DNA from: Flavobacterium sp. N1994
GTDB taxonomy: Bacteria; Bacteroidota; Bacteroidia; Flavobacteriales; Flavobacteriaceae
Direction: 5' to 3'
Assembly (NCBI RefSeq): GCF_025947145.1
Contig: NZ_CP109999.1
Location: 186,001-250,000, forward strand
Length of the DNA: 64,000 nt
The notes below the pieces were generated by a model. The model ran no database searches and was not told the origin of the DNA. It was given only the letters and a program-made list of their open reading frames with translations. A program made the translations under genes and the position numbers. Positions 52,182 through 60,371 of this stretch are shown here, in pieces (the first letter of the stretch is position 1; each line of letters begins with the position of its first letter).

Positions 52182-52676
52182 ATGAAAAATATAAATTGTA
52201 TTCTAATACTGTTAGCACTATTGGTTGGAACTTCCGTAATGGCGCAAAAAAAAGCAAAAGCATTCAATGCTAATGATTATGCTTTGTTTGGCGATAAATT
52301 CAAAGTAACCAAGATCCTTACCAAAGATGAAATGCTTAAGAAATACAAAAACCTTAAAAAAGGAGATACTATAGTAGTACAGTTTCAATCTAATATTAAA
52401 TCGGTTTGCAAAAAGAAAGGCTGCTGGATGAAAATGGAACTAGCAGGCGATGACGATTCTTTTGTACGTTTCAAAGATTACGGCTTCTTCGTTCCCTTAA
52501 ATGCTGATAATAGCACGGCCATAGTAAATGGTAAAGCTTTCGTAGATGTAGTATCGGTAGAAGAACTAAAACACTATGCCAAAGACGGAGGAAAATCAGC
52601 TGCCGAAATAGCTAAGATTACCAAACCAGAAGTAACTTATGCCTTTACTGCCGATGGCGTGTACATCAAAAAGTAA
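52182..52676 (+). CDS. DUF4920 secreted protein
   Basis: 164 aa with a cleavable signal peptide (ILILLALLVGTSVMAQ). The KKGCWMKMEL and YGFFVPLNAD blocks match DUF4920, an envelope family of Bacteroidota without a known activity; the C-K-K-K-G-C arrangement could bind metal. The next gene starts 6 bases later, a lipoprotein with a heme-type motif. Confidence 0.8.
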   Translation: MKNINCILILLALLVGTSVMAQKKAKAFNANDYALFGDKFKVTKILTKDEMLKKYKNLKKGDTIVVQFQSNIKSVCKKKGCWMKMELAGDDDSFVRFKDYGFFVPLNADNSTAIVNGKAFVDVVSVEELKHYAKDGGKSAAEIAKITKPEVTYAFTADGVYIKK

Positions 52677-52682
52677 GTAAGG

Positions 52683-53132
52683 ATGAAAAAAACAATCCTA
52701 TTGGTTCTTGTACTCAGTTTCTTCGCTTGCCAAAAGAAAGAAACACCCAAAGAAGTCAAAGCACCACAACCTAAGTGTAAGTCGGGCAAAAAACTAGAAA
52801 TGTATCAGATGTCAGAAATGGCCGCCCTGATGGAACAAATGTATGTAGACAACCAAAGGGTAAAAGAGCATATTAAAACGGGAGATACCATAGGAAGCTT
52901 TCCAAAACATTATTTAAATATCTACACCGCCAAATTCACAGATCCTACGGATAATGATTTGTTCTTCAAAGTCAAAGCCAAAGAATACATTGCGGCGCAA
53001 CAGTTACTTTATAGCGATACCAAAAAAAGAAAAGAACATTTCAATGCAGGAGTTGATGCTTGTATAGCTTGTCACGAAGGAAAATGTGGTGGACCTATAG
53101 CCCGCATCAAGAAACTCTACATCAAAGACTAA
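52683..53132 (+). CDS. Lipoprotein with a c-type heme motif
   Basis: 149 aa. Lipidated C16 after the signal LVLSFFAC; a CIACH heme-attachment site at 127-131 followed by CGG. Only one such motif exists, and the rest is unlike classic cytochromes c, so a small electron carrier or sensor is likely. Probably works with the DUF4920 protein encoded directly upstream. Confidence 0.65.
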   Translation: MKKTILLVLVLSFFACQKKETPKEVKAPQPKCKSGKKLEMYQMSEMAALMEQMYVDNQRVKEHIKTGDTIGSFPKHYLNIYTAKFTDPTDNDLFFKVKAKEYIAAQQLLYSDTKKRKEHFNAGVDACIACHEGKCGGPIARIKKLYIKD

Positions 53133-53133
53133 G

Positions 53134-53796
53134 TTGAAACGCGAAATTATTCAAACCAACGACGGTTCGACTACCATCCATTTACCCGAATGGAATGAAA
53201 GTTATCACTCTAAACACGGCGCTATTCAAGAAGCCTATCATGTATTTATAAAAAACGGATTGTCTCTCTTTGAAGGAAAACCTGTTGCTATCTTAGAAAT
53301 TGGCTTTGGCACCGGATTAAATGCTTTCATCACTTTCGTGGAAGCCCAAAAGAACAATCAAACTATTGATTACGTTGGAGTAGAAGCCTATCCGGTTTCT
53401 TTAGAAGAAGCCAACCAAATGAACTATGCCATTGAAATTGATGAAAATCAATCTGCTATATTCCAACAACTACATCAAGTTAGTTGGGAAGAAAAGAACG
53501 CTCTTTCCAATATCTTTACTTTAACCAAACGCAAACAATTCTTTCAGGATATAAAAGACGAAGCAACATTTGACCTTATCTACTTTGACGCTTTTGGTTT
53601 CCGAGTGCAGCCTGAGCTTTGGTCAGAGGCCATCTTTGCAGCCATGTTTAAAGCTTTAAAACCAAACGGAGTATTAGTGACTTATGCTTGCCGTACATCA
53701 ATTAAGAATGCTATGGTATCGGCAGGATTTTCTGTAAAAAAATTACCAGGCGCTCCAGGCAAAAGAGAGATGTTGCGCGCCACAAAAGAGGTTTAA
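53134..53796 (+). CDS. mnmD: tRNA U34 methyltransferase, MnmD type
   Basis: 220 aa. Rossmann methyltransferase with LEIGFGTGLNAF (SAM site) and FDAFGFRVQPELWSEAIF, closest to the MnmC methyltransferase half that completes mnm5 modification of wobble uridine in tRNA; the oxidase half is absent, as in MnmD. Translation starts at TTG 53134, one base after the previous stop; no ATG fits before the conserved first strand. Confidence 0.8.
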   Translation: MKREIIQTNDGSTTIHLPEWNESYHSKHGAIQEAYHVFIKNGLSLFEGKPVAILEIGFGTGLNAFITFVEAQKNNQTIDYVGVEAYPVSLEEANQMNYAIEIDENQSAIFQQLHQVSWEEKNALSNIFTLTKRKQFFQDIKDEATFDLIYFDAFGFRVQPELWSEAIFAAMFKALKPNGVLVTYACRTSIKNAMVSAGFSVKKLPGAPGKREMLRATKEV

Positions 53797-53922
53797 AAAA
53801 ATTAACTTTTTGTGAAGTTATATTTAACATTGAAATAGGATATCGAAAAAAAATATATTTTACTTTTGAGATATTAAAAAACGTTCTTACCTAATTGTCT
53901 TACCTAATTTTAATCACATTCT

Positions 53923-54123
53923 ATGTCAAAATCAATGTTAGACTACACTAAGTCGGTATTGAAAAGAGTAAGTTTTGATGCATCACTTTTTACCAAAGAA
54001 CTTGAAAAAGCATGGAAAGTTCTTTTGCCCTACGAATTGGAAGAATTGGTATCATGGCTTACTACATTTATAAAAGAAAAACCAGAGCTACAGCACTGTC
54101 TGTTACTAATTAATAATAAATAA
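53923..54123 (+). CDS. Small paralogous protein 1 of 3
   Basis: 66 aa, helical: DYTKSVLKRVSFDASLFTKELEKAWKVLLPYELEELVSWL. Belongs to a family of three tandem relatives (also 54229 and 54593). A TActTTTG promoter box lies at 53861-53868, and the leader shares aaacgttcttacc with the third copy. Role unknown. Confidence 0.6.
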   Translation: MSKSMLDYTKSVLKRVSFDASLFTKELEKAWKVLLPYELEELVSWLTTFIKEKPELQHCLLLINNK

Positions 54124-54127
54124 AACT

Positions 54128-54156
54128 AAAGGAACTTAAACGGTTCCTTTTTTTTT
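54128..54156 (+). terminator. Terminator after paralogue 1
   Basis: Stem 54128-54135 with 54143-54150 (aaaggaac/gttccttt) and a T run of nine. Confidence 0.8.
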
Positions 54157-54228
54157 GCAAAAATAATTAGGGAAACTTCTTAGTTAATTGTTATACCAGT
54201 AAGAGTTTAATTTCAAAAAATTATAGGT

Positions 54229-54444
54229 ATGAGACTAGTAGTATTAAACAACATCAAAACGGCTATTATTAGAGTAAGTAATAATAAAGATCATTTTGTA
54301 AAAGAAGTAGTTAAAGCATCCAAAGTTTTATTACCACATGAAAAAGAGAAATTAATCAATTGGTTATTCTTTTTCACAGCAGATAAACCGGAAGCACAAA
54401 AATGGTTATATGAAGTGCTAGATAAAGAAATATTAGTAAGTTAA
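54229..54444 (+). CDS. Small paralogous protein 2 of 3
   Basis: 71 aa, the most divergent member: MRLVVLNNIKTAIIRVSNNKDHFVKEVVKASKVLLPHEKEKLINWL. Same helical pattern with L-L-P-x-E and the closing KPEAQKWLYEV. Different leader from the other two copies. Confidence 0.55.
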   Translation: MRLVVLNNIKTAIIRVSNNKDHFVKEVVKASKVLLPHEKEKLINWLFFFTADKPEAQKWLYEVLDKEILVS

Positions 54445-54592
54445 AACTTTAAAAACATCTTAAAAAGTGCATTTCATCGAATAAAATAGAGTTTAAACGA
54501 TGTTTTTTGACAAAAAAGTTTGCTCGAAATTATTTTTTGCTTTACATTTACTAAACGTTCTTACCAAAAGATAACCCCAAATCTTTATTACT

Positions 54593-54787
54593 ATGCCTAG
54601 AATGATTTATGATTACACCAAATCAGTACTCGAAAGAGTTAGCTTCGATCCTATTCTTTTTGCCAAAGAATTGAAAAAGGCAATAAAAAACCTATTGCCT
54701 TACGAGGTAGAACAATTAAAAAAATGGTTGCAATTCTTCACGAGTGAGCATCCCGAATTAAAAGAATGTTTATCTGTAGTTAGTTAA
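54593..54787 (+). CDS. Small paralogous protein 3 of 3
   Basis: 64 aa: YDYTKSVLERVSFDPILFAKELKKAIKNLLPYEVEQLKKWL. About as close to copy 1 as paralogues of this size allow, and its leader contains the identical aaacgttcttacc at 54553-54565. Family unrecognised; DNA or protein binding cannot be decided. Confidence 0.6.
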   Translation: MPRMIYDYTKSVLERVSFDPILFAKELKKAIKNLLPYEVEQLKKWLQFFTSEHPELKECLSVVS

Positions 54788-54794
54788 CAGAGAA

Positions 54795-54830
54795 AATAAG
54801 GAGTTGGTGCAACAGCTCCTTATTTTTTTT
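54795..54830 (+). terminator. Convergent terminator between paralogue 3 and oxyR
   Basis: A 12-bp stem with one wobble (54795-54806 with 54813-54824) and a T run. It overlaps the end of the oxyR frame. Confidence 0.75.
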
Positions 54831-55764
54831 GTTGTAATGGACTAATAATCTGAACATTTTGAAATACTATAGCACCTTTTATCACTCCAGCAATAGTATT
54901 ACGCAACGCATCAATAATATGTATTTTCAATTCATTTTTAGGAAAAATCAAACTCACTTCACGTGCTGGTTTAGGCTCCTTGAAATGACGTAGTTTAAGT
55001 TGATCTTTTTCTTTTAAATCTAAGGTATGTAAATAAGGAAGGAGTGTCGTTCCCAATCCCTCATCGGCTAATTTAATCAGGGTTTCAAAGCTTCCACTTT
55101 CAATTTGAAAATGCGCCTTTTCATTAGTTGTTACATTTTTACACAAATTCAGAATTCCATCCCTAAAACAATGACCATCTTGAAGCAATAAGATTTCATC
55201 AATATTCAAATCCTCGATTTCAATTTCTTGTTTTTGAAACGATTTGTGTCCCTCTGGAATATAAGCCACAAAAGGCTCAAAGTACAATACAATTTCTTTT
55301 ATCTTTTCCTCTTTCAATGGAGTGGCAGCAATAGCAGCATCTAAATGACCATTGTTGAGTTTCACAATGATTTCGTCAGTATTTAGCTCTTCAATAATCA
55401 ACTTGACCTTTGGGTATTTCTTGATAAAGTTATTGAGAAACATCGGTAGCAGTGTTGGCATAATGGTTGGTATTATTCCCAAACGGAACTCGCCACCAAT
55501 AAAGCCTTTTTGTTGGTCAACAATATCCTGAATTCTATCAGCTTCATTGACAATATTTTTAGATTGATTGACAATCTTTTGCCCAATTTCTGTTAGTTGT
55601 ATTGGTTTTTTGGTTCTGTCAAAAATTTGAATACCAAGTTCTTCCTCTATTTTTTGTATTTGCATACTCAAGGTAGGTTGGGTAACAAAACATTTTTCGG
55701 CAGCTAGTGTGAAATTCTTGTGTTCCGCAACAGCAAGAACATATTTAAGTTGTGTGATAGTCAT
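54820..55764 (-). CDS. oxyR: Hydrogen peroxide sensor OxyR
   Basis: 314 aa LysR-type activator of peroxide defence genes. An N-terminal winged HTH (residues 1-60, VTQPTLSMQIQKIEEELG) and a periplasmic-binding-like sensor domain with the redox pair C199 and C208 in LLQDGHCFRDGILNLC, at exactly the E. coli positions. Oxidation to a disulfide switches it on. Divergent from the carbonic anhydrase gene. Confidence 0.9.
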   Translation of the reverse strand: MTITQLKYVLAVAEHKNFTLAAEKCFVTQPTLSMQIQKIEEELGIQIFDRTKKPIQLTEIGQKIVNQSKNIVNEADRIQDIVDQQKGFIGGEFRLGIIPTIMPTLLPMFLNNFIKKYPKVKLIIEELNTDEIIVKLNNGHLDAAIAATPLKEEKIKEIVLYFEPFVAYIPEGHKSFQKQEIEIEDLNIDEILLLQDGHCFRDGILNLCKNVTTNEKAHFQIESGSFETLIKLADEGLGTTLLPYLHTLDLKEKDQLKLRHFKEPKPAREVSLIFPKNELKIHIIDALRNTIAGVIKGAIVFQNVQIISPLQQKK

Positions 55765-55783
55765 AATATAGTAAAATTTGATA

Positions 55784-55815
55784 CAAATATAAAAACTATA
55801 AGATTAACTTATAGT
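55784..55815 (-). promoter_or_regulatory. oxyR promoter with palindromic operator
   Basis: On the reverse strand TAtaTTTG (55784-55791) is a good -7 box. Next to it lies a perfect 8-5-8 palindrome actataag-attaa-cttatagt (55795-55815) carrying LysR-type dyads, so OxyR probably controls its own gene here. Confidence 0.65.
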
Positions 55816-55916
55816 ATAATGGAATTATTATTTGTAATGATTAAAATAAATAATAAACCTAAGTTGTAATTACTTACTTTTATGGAGTGTTTTTACAATG
55901 GACAAATCAATAAACT

Positions 55917-56555
55917 ATGAGTACCGATTTTTACAAAAAAATATTAGAGAACAATAAAGAATGGGTGGAGAAAACCTTAGAAAAAGATCCTAATTATTTT
56001 AAAGATTTAGCAAAAGGACAAACACCACCGTTACTATGGATAGGTTGTTCGGACAGTCGGGTTCCTGCGAATGAGATTATTGGTGCTAAACCAGGTGAAG
56101 TATTTGTACATAGAAATATTGCCAATATGGTGGTACATTCCGATATGAATATGTTGAGTGTTTTGGATTATGCTGTCAATGTCTTGAAAGTAAAACACGT
56201 TATCGTTTGTGGGCATTATGGTTGTGGTGGTGTGAAAGCAGCTATGGGAAATGACTCCATTGGAATTATTGACAACTGGATTCGTCACATTAAAGATGTT
56301 TATCGTTTACACGATACTTATTTAGATTCTATTCACAATGAAGATGCTCGTTTCAATGCTTTTGTTGAAATAAACGTAAAAGAGCAAGTGTTTGACTTAG
56401 CTAAAACATCAATTGTACAGTCGGCGTGGAGAGATGGACAAGAGTTAACCTTACATGGTTGGGTTTATGGTTTAAACTCAGGATTTGTAACCGATTTGGA
56501 TGTGAACATCAGCTCCAATAAAGATTTGGATGAAGTGTATCAATTGAAATTTTAA
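55917..56555 (+). CDS. can: Beta-class carbonic anhydrase
   Basis: 212 aa. Interconverts CO2 and bicarbonate. Zinc ligands C44, H100 and C103 and the D46-R48 pair (WIGCSDSRVP, CGHYGCGG) are complete. Cytoplasmic, no signal. Divergent from oxyR, followed by a terminator. Confidence 0.93.
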   Translation: MSTDFYKKILENNKEWVEKTLEKDPNYFKDLAKGQTPPLLWIGCSDSRVPANEIIGAKPGEVFVHRNIANMVVHSDMNMLSVLDYAVNVLKVKHVIVCGHYGCGGVKAAMGNDSIGIIDNWIRHIKDVYRLHDTYLDSIHNEDARFNAFVEINVKEQVFDLAKTSIVQSAWRDGQELTLHGWVYGLNSGFVTDLDVNISSNKDLDEVYQLKF

Positions 56556-56564
56556 AGAAATAGG

Positions 56565-56587
56565 AATCGCCTTATGGCGATTTTTTT
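56565..56587 (+). terminator. Terminator after the carbonic anhydrase gene
   Basis: Perfect 7-bp stem (56565-56571 with 56576-56582, loop ttat) and a T run. Confidence 0.85.
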
Positions 56588-57785
56588 ATTCTCTATCTTC
56601 GTTTTCGTTGAAAGAAGAGGGCAGTAGTTGCGGAATGAATTTGATTAGGATAGGTAACAATAAGCTTCCACCTGGCAATAAGAAAATGGTTAATGAGGGT
56701 ACCGTTTTACAAATGTCAAGCAATTGTGTTTTGATTTTTTTCTTCTCTTCTTTATCTAATTCTCTTCGAGTAGACTTAGCTAAAAGTTGCATTAATTCTT
56801 TGCTTTCGGATAGTTCCTTAACCAATCTGTTTTTGTTTCTACGGATTAATATTTGTACACTTTCCGTTGTGTGGTCATAGAAGTTTTTTACGGGATTGGA
56901 ATTATTAAAATAAGGAATTTCGTTTTTGTATTTTACAATGAAATCATTAATAAAATCAATACTTCCTTTGATAAAGGTTTCTGGGATATTTAGTTTTTCT
57001 CCGAGTTTAAAAAGAAAATAACGTTCTTCATTTTCTACTTTTTCATCGCTCCATAAACTGATTCCGGCTAAATCAATCAGATAGAATTTTTCTAAATCAT
57101 TACTCAAATAACTCAAGTCTAAATCATCAATTGTCACTATTCCTTTATCCGAAAACTTATTATAACGCACAGACGATTCGAAGAGTTTTTGTAATAAATC
57201 ATCATGAACAGAGATTCCTGTTTTAGACTTTAATGAAAGGGAAACGACACTGGTCACTATGGCTTCTATTCTATTGAAATATTTATCAGGAAGTGATCCT
57301 TTTTCTAAGTGTTTTTTGAAGGCCAAAACATCTACAAAAAGGAGGGCGTTAGTGATAACATGAGAAAAGTTTTTACTAAACAAATCCTCATTAGTTTGTA
57401 CCCTATCGTGAATAATCTTCTCTAGTTTACTAGAATCAGAACTAGTGGGAAGCATTTTTTGTAAAGGGTTGAAACCTTTAGGGGTAAGCAAATTATAAAA
57501 GGCAACGGCTTCTTTGATAAAGTTGGTTTCGTTTGTATCTTGTTTGGTTAAGCAATACATTTGGTATAATGTATTGAGCATACCTATTTTTGAGATTTCT
57601 TCAGGAAGCCTGTTGGCAATGGGAATAGCAGGGATAGTATTAAAACTAACTATGTGTCCGAATATAAAACCTGTGGCACGGGTTTGAAGGTAAAAAGATT
57701 CCTCATTGGTCAAGACCGGTTGGTCAGCGGGTTGCTGTTCAATAAAAAACTTGTCTATCCAACCGTAAGCTGAGGGGTTTATCAT
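56586..57785 (-). CDS. LETM1-related protein
   Basis: 399 aa. The C-terminal PSLTIFLLPGGSLLLPILIKFIPQLLPSSF resembles the membrane-embedding segment of LETM1-like proteins, and flavobacterial relatives are annotated as LETM1-related biofilm-associated proteins. The rest is helical and soluble. A role in ion exchange or biofilm formation is inherited from that annotation, not shown here. Confidence 0.7.
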   Translation of the reverse strand: MINPSAYGWIDKFFIEQQPADQPVLTNEESFYLQTRATGFIFGHIVSFNTIPAIPIANRLPEEISKIGMLNTLYQMYCLTKQDTNETNFIKEAVAFYNLLTPKGFNPLQKMLPTSSDSSKLEKIIHDRVQTNEDLFSKNFSHVITNALLFVDVLAFKKHLEKGSLPDKYFNRIEAIVTSVVSLSLKSKTGISVHDDLLQKLFESSVRYNKFSDKGIVTIDDLDLSYLSNDLEKFYLIDLAGISLWSDEKVENEERYFLFKLGEKLNIPETFIKGSIDFINDFIVKYKNEIPYFNNSNPVKNFYDHTTESVQILIRRNKNRLVKELSESKELMQLLAKSTRRELDKEEKKKIKTQLLDICKTVPSLTIFLLPGGSLLLPILIKFIPQLLPSSFNENEDRE

Positions 57786-57840
57786 ATTGAAATACTTTTA
57801 CCTTGCAAAGCTAAATCTTTTTTAGGAGTTAAAAACAAAT

Positions 57841-58416
57841 TTAAAAAGTACCTCTTGATTTGATGTTTTGCTCACAAAGTTTTACAATCTCTGTGATACG
57901 GACTTTTCTTGTTTCTTCTCTTTTGGCTTGATTGAGCCAATAGAGGTAGCTTTTTCTATAGGAAGGACTAAAGCTGTTGTAGTTATGTAATGCAGTTTTA
58001 TTTTTGGAAAAAGCAGCTTCTAAATCTTTTGGCATTTCTAGATTTTCCACTCCATCCAAAGTTTCCCAAGAGCCGTTTTGTTTGGCTATTTCAACCTTCT
58101 TTAATCCACTTTTGTGCATTAGGTTTTCGGAAATCAGCTTTTCGATATAAGTTTTATTGAGTTTGCTCCAAACACTTTTGTCTTTGCGAGGGGTAAACAT
58201 TTGGCGGCGGCGTTCGTCATCTAATTTCTTTACAGTAGAATCTATCCAACCATAGCATATAGCTACTTGAACTGCTTCTTCCCAGCGCATACTTTCCATT
58301 TCGCTATTTACTTTGTAAAAAATTAGATGAACACCTTTTGACGAATGATGATTTTCATGCAACCATTCGCGCCATTCTTGAGCATTTTTGAAGTATAAAT
58401 GTTCTTTTTCTTCCAA
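57841..58416 (-). CDS. YdeI/OmpD-associated family protein
   Basis: 191 aa. EWREWLHENHHSSKGVHLIFYK, GWIDSTVKKLDDERRRQMFTPRK and the C-terminal helical YWLNQAKREETRKVRI match the YdeI (DUF1801-like/OmdA) family, whose biochemical role is unclear. The start lies only 7 bases from the end of the sodC gene on the same strand. Confidence 0.75.
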   Translation of the reverse strand: MEEKEHLYFKNAQEWREWLHENHHSSKGVHLIFYKVNSEMESMRWEEAVQVAICYGWIDSTVKKLDDERRRQMFTPRKDKSVWSKLNKTYIEKLISENLMHKSGLKKVEIAKQNGSWETLDGVENLEMPKDLEAAFSKNKTALHNYNSFSPSYRKSYLYWLNQAKREETRKVRITEIVKLCEQNIKSRGTF

Positions 58417-58422
58417 GGCAAT

Positions 58423-58950
58423 CTATTGTATGATAGCAGAACAAGCCACTCTTGCCCCAGCATTTCCAGAAGGTTGTGTTACAAAATCATCGGCTTTATC
58501 ATGCACAATTAACCCTTTTCCTAAAATATCTTTGGTAGCATCGCCACAGCCAATACACCATTCATTTGTTTTGAAAGTGATTGTAGCCTTTCCAGAAGCA
58601 TCTGCCTCGAAGTTACCAATATCGCCTTTGTGATGTTCGGCATCGGTCCATTTACCGTGTTTTTTGAAAGTAGGATTCCAGTGTCCACCAGCCGAAGCAG
58701 CATCAGCAGCGGAACAATCTGCTTTTTCATGAATATGAATGCCGTGAGTGCCAGGTTTTAATCCCGTTAATTTAGCGGTTAAGGTTACTTCTCCATTTTT
58801 TTCAACAAAATCGGCAGTACCTGTAACACCACTATTGCTTTTAGTTTCAAGGGTAAGATTTATGGTTTTGGCTTTGTCTGCTGTAGAAGAACTTTTACAA
58901 CTGAAAATCAATAATCCAACAACGGTTAATCCTAAAAATACTTTTTTCAT
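58423..58950 (-). CDS. sodC: Cu/Zn superoxide dismutase lipoprotein
   Basis: 175 aa from the ATG encoding MKKVFLGLTVV (an upstream ATG at 58983 is less likely). The lipobox places the lipidated C18, so it is anchored at the envelope. Copper and zinc ligands appear in HGIHIHEKADCS, GGHWNP, HHKGDIGNFEAD, and the family cysteines and terminal GNAGARVACSAI are present. Destroys periplasmic superoxide. Confidence 0.9.
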   Translation of the reverse strand: MKKVFLGLTVVGLLIFSCKSSSTADKAKTINLTLETKSNSGVTGTADFVEKNGEVTLTAKLTGLKPGTHGIHIHEKADCSAADAASAGGHWNPTFKKHGKWTDAEHHKGDIGNFEADASGKATITFKTNEWCIGCGDATKDILGKGLIVHDKADDFVTQPSGNAGARVACSAIIQ

Positions 58951-59019
58951 GACTTTTATTTTTTGAAGTATAAAAGTAATCAATTAATAGATTTATAGCA
59001 GGTAAATAAAGGTAAAAAT

Positions 59020-59544
59020 TTATTTAGTTTTTTCACCAACAAAATAATCGTTTTGTGATTTGAATAAAACGTTAAAAGTAGTCAGTGTGCCATAGATACG
59101 AGTGATGTATTGTTGTAATTCTACTTTCTCTATTTCTTCAATACTACTACCGTTTATTTTTTGTTCCATTACTCTTAGACGATCACGAAGCATAACAATT
59201 TTGTGAAAGAACACATCGATAGGCACATCTTTGTGAGCTAAACCAGCTTGTCCAGGTACTAATTTCATGTTGCCGCCTTTCCATTTGTCACCAATGGCTA
59301 CCGGTTCTCCCAAGCCATTCCATTTTTTTAGAATCGAAAGTAACCCTTGTTCTACATCATAGAAACTGATGGTGTCTACTTCATTTTCTGCGGCTTCGAT
59401 TACTTCAAATTCGCTATCAATTGCAATGGTTTCAAGACCACCTTCTATAAAGGTTACCCAATATTCTTTAGACGATACGTTAGTTACTACACCTTTGCCA
59501 TATTCGGCATGGTTAATTCTGGAGCCAATTCCCAATAGTTTCAT
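59020..59544 (-). CDS. Conserved flavobacterial hypothetical, KOW/SH3-like start
   Basis: 174 aa. Residues 1-60 (SRINHAEYGKGVVTNVSSKEYWVTFIEGGLETIAID) form a small SH3/KOW-like barrel; the rest is helical. Found broadly in Flavobacteriia; no function known to me. Confidence 0.6.
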   Translation of the reverse strand: MKLLGIGSRINHAEYGKGVVTNVSSKEYWVTFIEGGLETIAIDSEFEVIEAAENEVDTISFYDVEQGLLSILKKWNGLGEPVAIGDKWKGGNMKLVPGQAGLAHKDVPIDVFFHKIVMLRDRLRVMEQKINGSSIEEIEKVELQQYITRIYGTLTTFNVLFKSQNDYFVGEKTK

Positions 59545-59636
59545 AGTTGCAAATATTTAAGCGACTAAAATAGGAATTTGGTTGGAATAATCAAATTTTG
59601 ACTTAGAGGTTGACAGAAAGTAGAAAGTCATTCTGC

Positions 59637-60239
59637 TTACTTGTATTGGTTCTCAATAGCTTTATCTTGTGCTTTACTGCAAAAAACCAGCATGCAAATG
59701 GCACCAATAGTGGCACAAAGCATGTCAGATTGTGTGTCCCAAACATAACCTTGTGTCCCGAGAAAAGCATCACCACCGTCTCCTGTACAAAGGGAAACCC
59801 ACCATTCTATCCATTCGTAAGCAGCACTTATGGCCAGACAAATGGCTACTATGACAAAATTGAAAAATGATTGGTTGGCAATAACCGCTTTTCTAATAAA
59901 CAATTCTCGAACTATCATTGCAGGCACAAAACCTTGCGCAAAATGTCCCAGTTTGTCATAGTTGTTTCTTGATTGATGGAATACCTCTTTAACCCAATCA
60001 AATAGTGGGACTTCGGCATAAGTGTAATGACCTCCAATAAATAAAATGATGCAATGTAGTAGTATAAAGAAATAGGTGAAATTTGAAAAAACAAAGCGTT
60101 TGTATGTTAATGCCAACACTACAAAACCAATTAAAGCTGGAATGACTTCCAAAAACCAAGTAAAGTAATCTTTAGGCTGCACTGCTGAAATCAAAAGACT
60201 AATGAAGAACAGGACACAATACAGTTGGATGTTTCGCAT
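59637..60239 (-). CDS. DUF2238 (YjdF-like) membrane protein
   Basis: 200 aa with five to six membrane helices and conserved motifs of DUF2238: NNYDKLGHFAQGFVPAMIVRELF, AAYEWIEWW and DTQSDMLCATIGAI. Function unknown. Confidence 0.8.
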   Translation of the reverse strand: MRNIQLYCVLFFISLLISAVQPKDYFTWFLEVIPALIGFVVLALTYKRFVFSNFTYFFILLHCIILFIGGHYTYAEVPLFDWVKEVFHQSRNNYDKLGHFAQGFVPAMIVRELFIRKAVIANQSFFNFVIVAICLAISAAYEWIEWWVSLCTGDGGDAFLGTQGYVWDTQSDMLCATIGAICMLVFCSKAQDKAIENQYK

Positions 60240-60317
60240 GGATTTTGGTTTTTATATACATTAATGCCGTATAGTTTATTGAGTCAAAAATAGAAATTTA
60301 AATTGTAATTAAATATA

Positions 60318-60349
60318 AAGCCCTGATTGTATTTCGACTATCAGGGCTT
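60318..60349 (-). terminator. clpB terminator
   Basis: A perfect 9-bp stem (60318-60326 with 60341-60349) with a U-rich 3' side on the reverse strand, 23 bases after the clpB stop. Confidence 0.75.
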
Positions 60350-60371
60350 AGAGAATTTATTTATAAAATTT

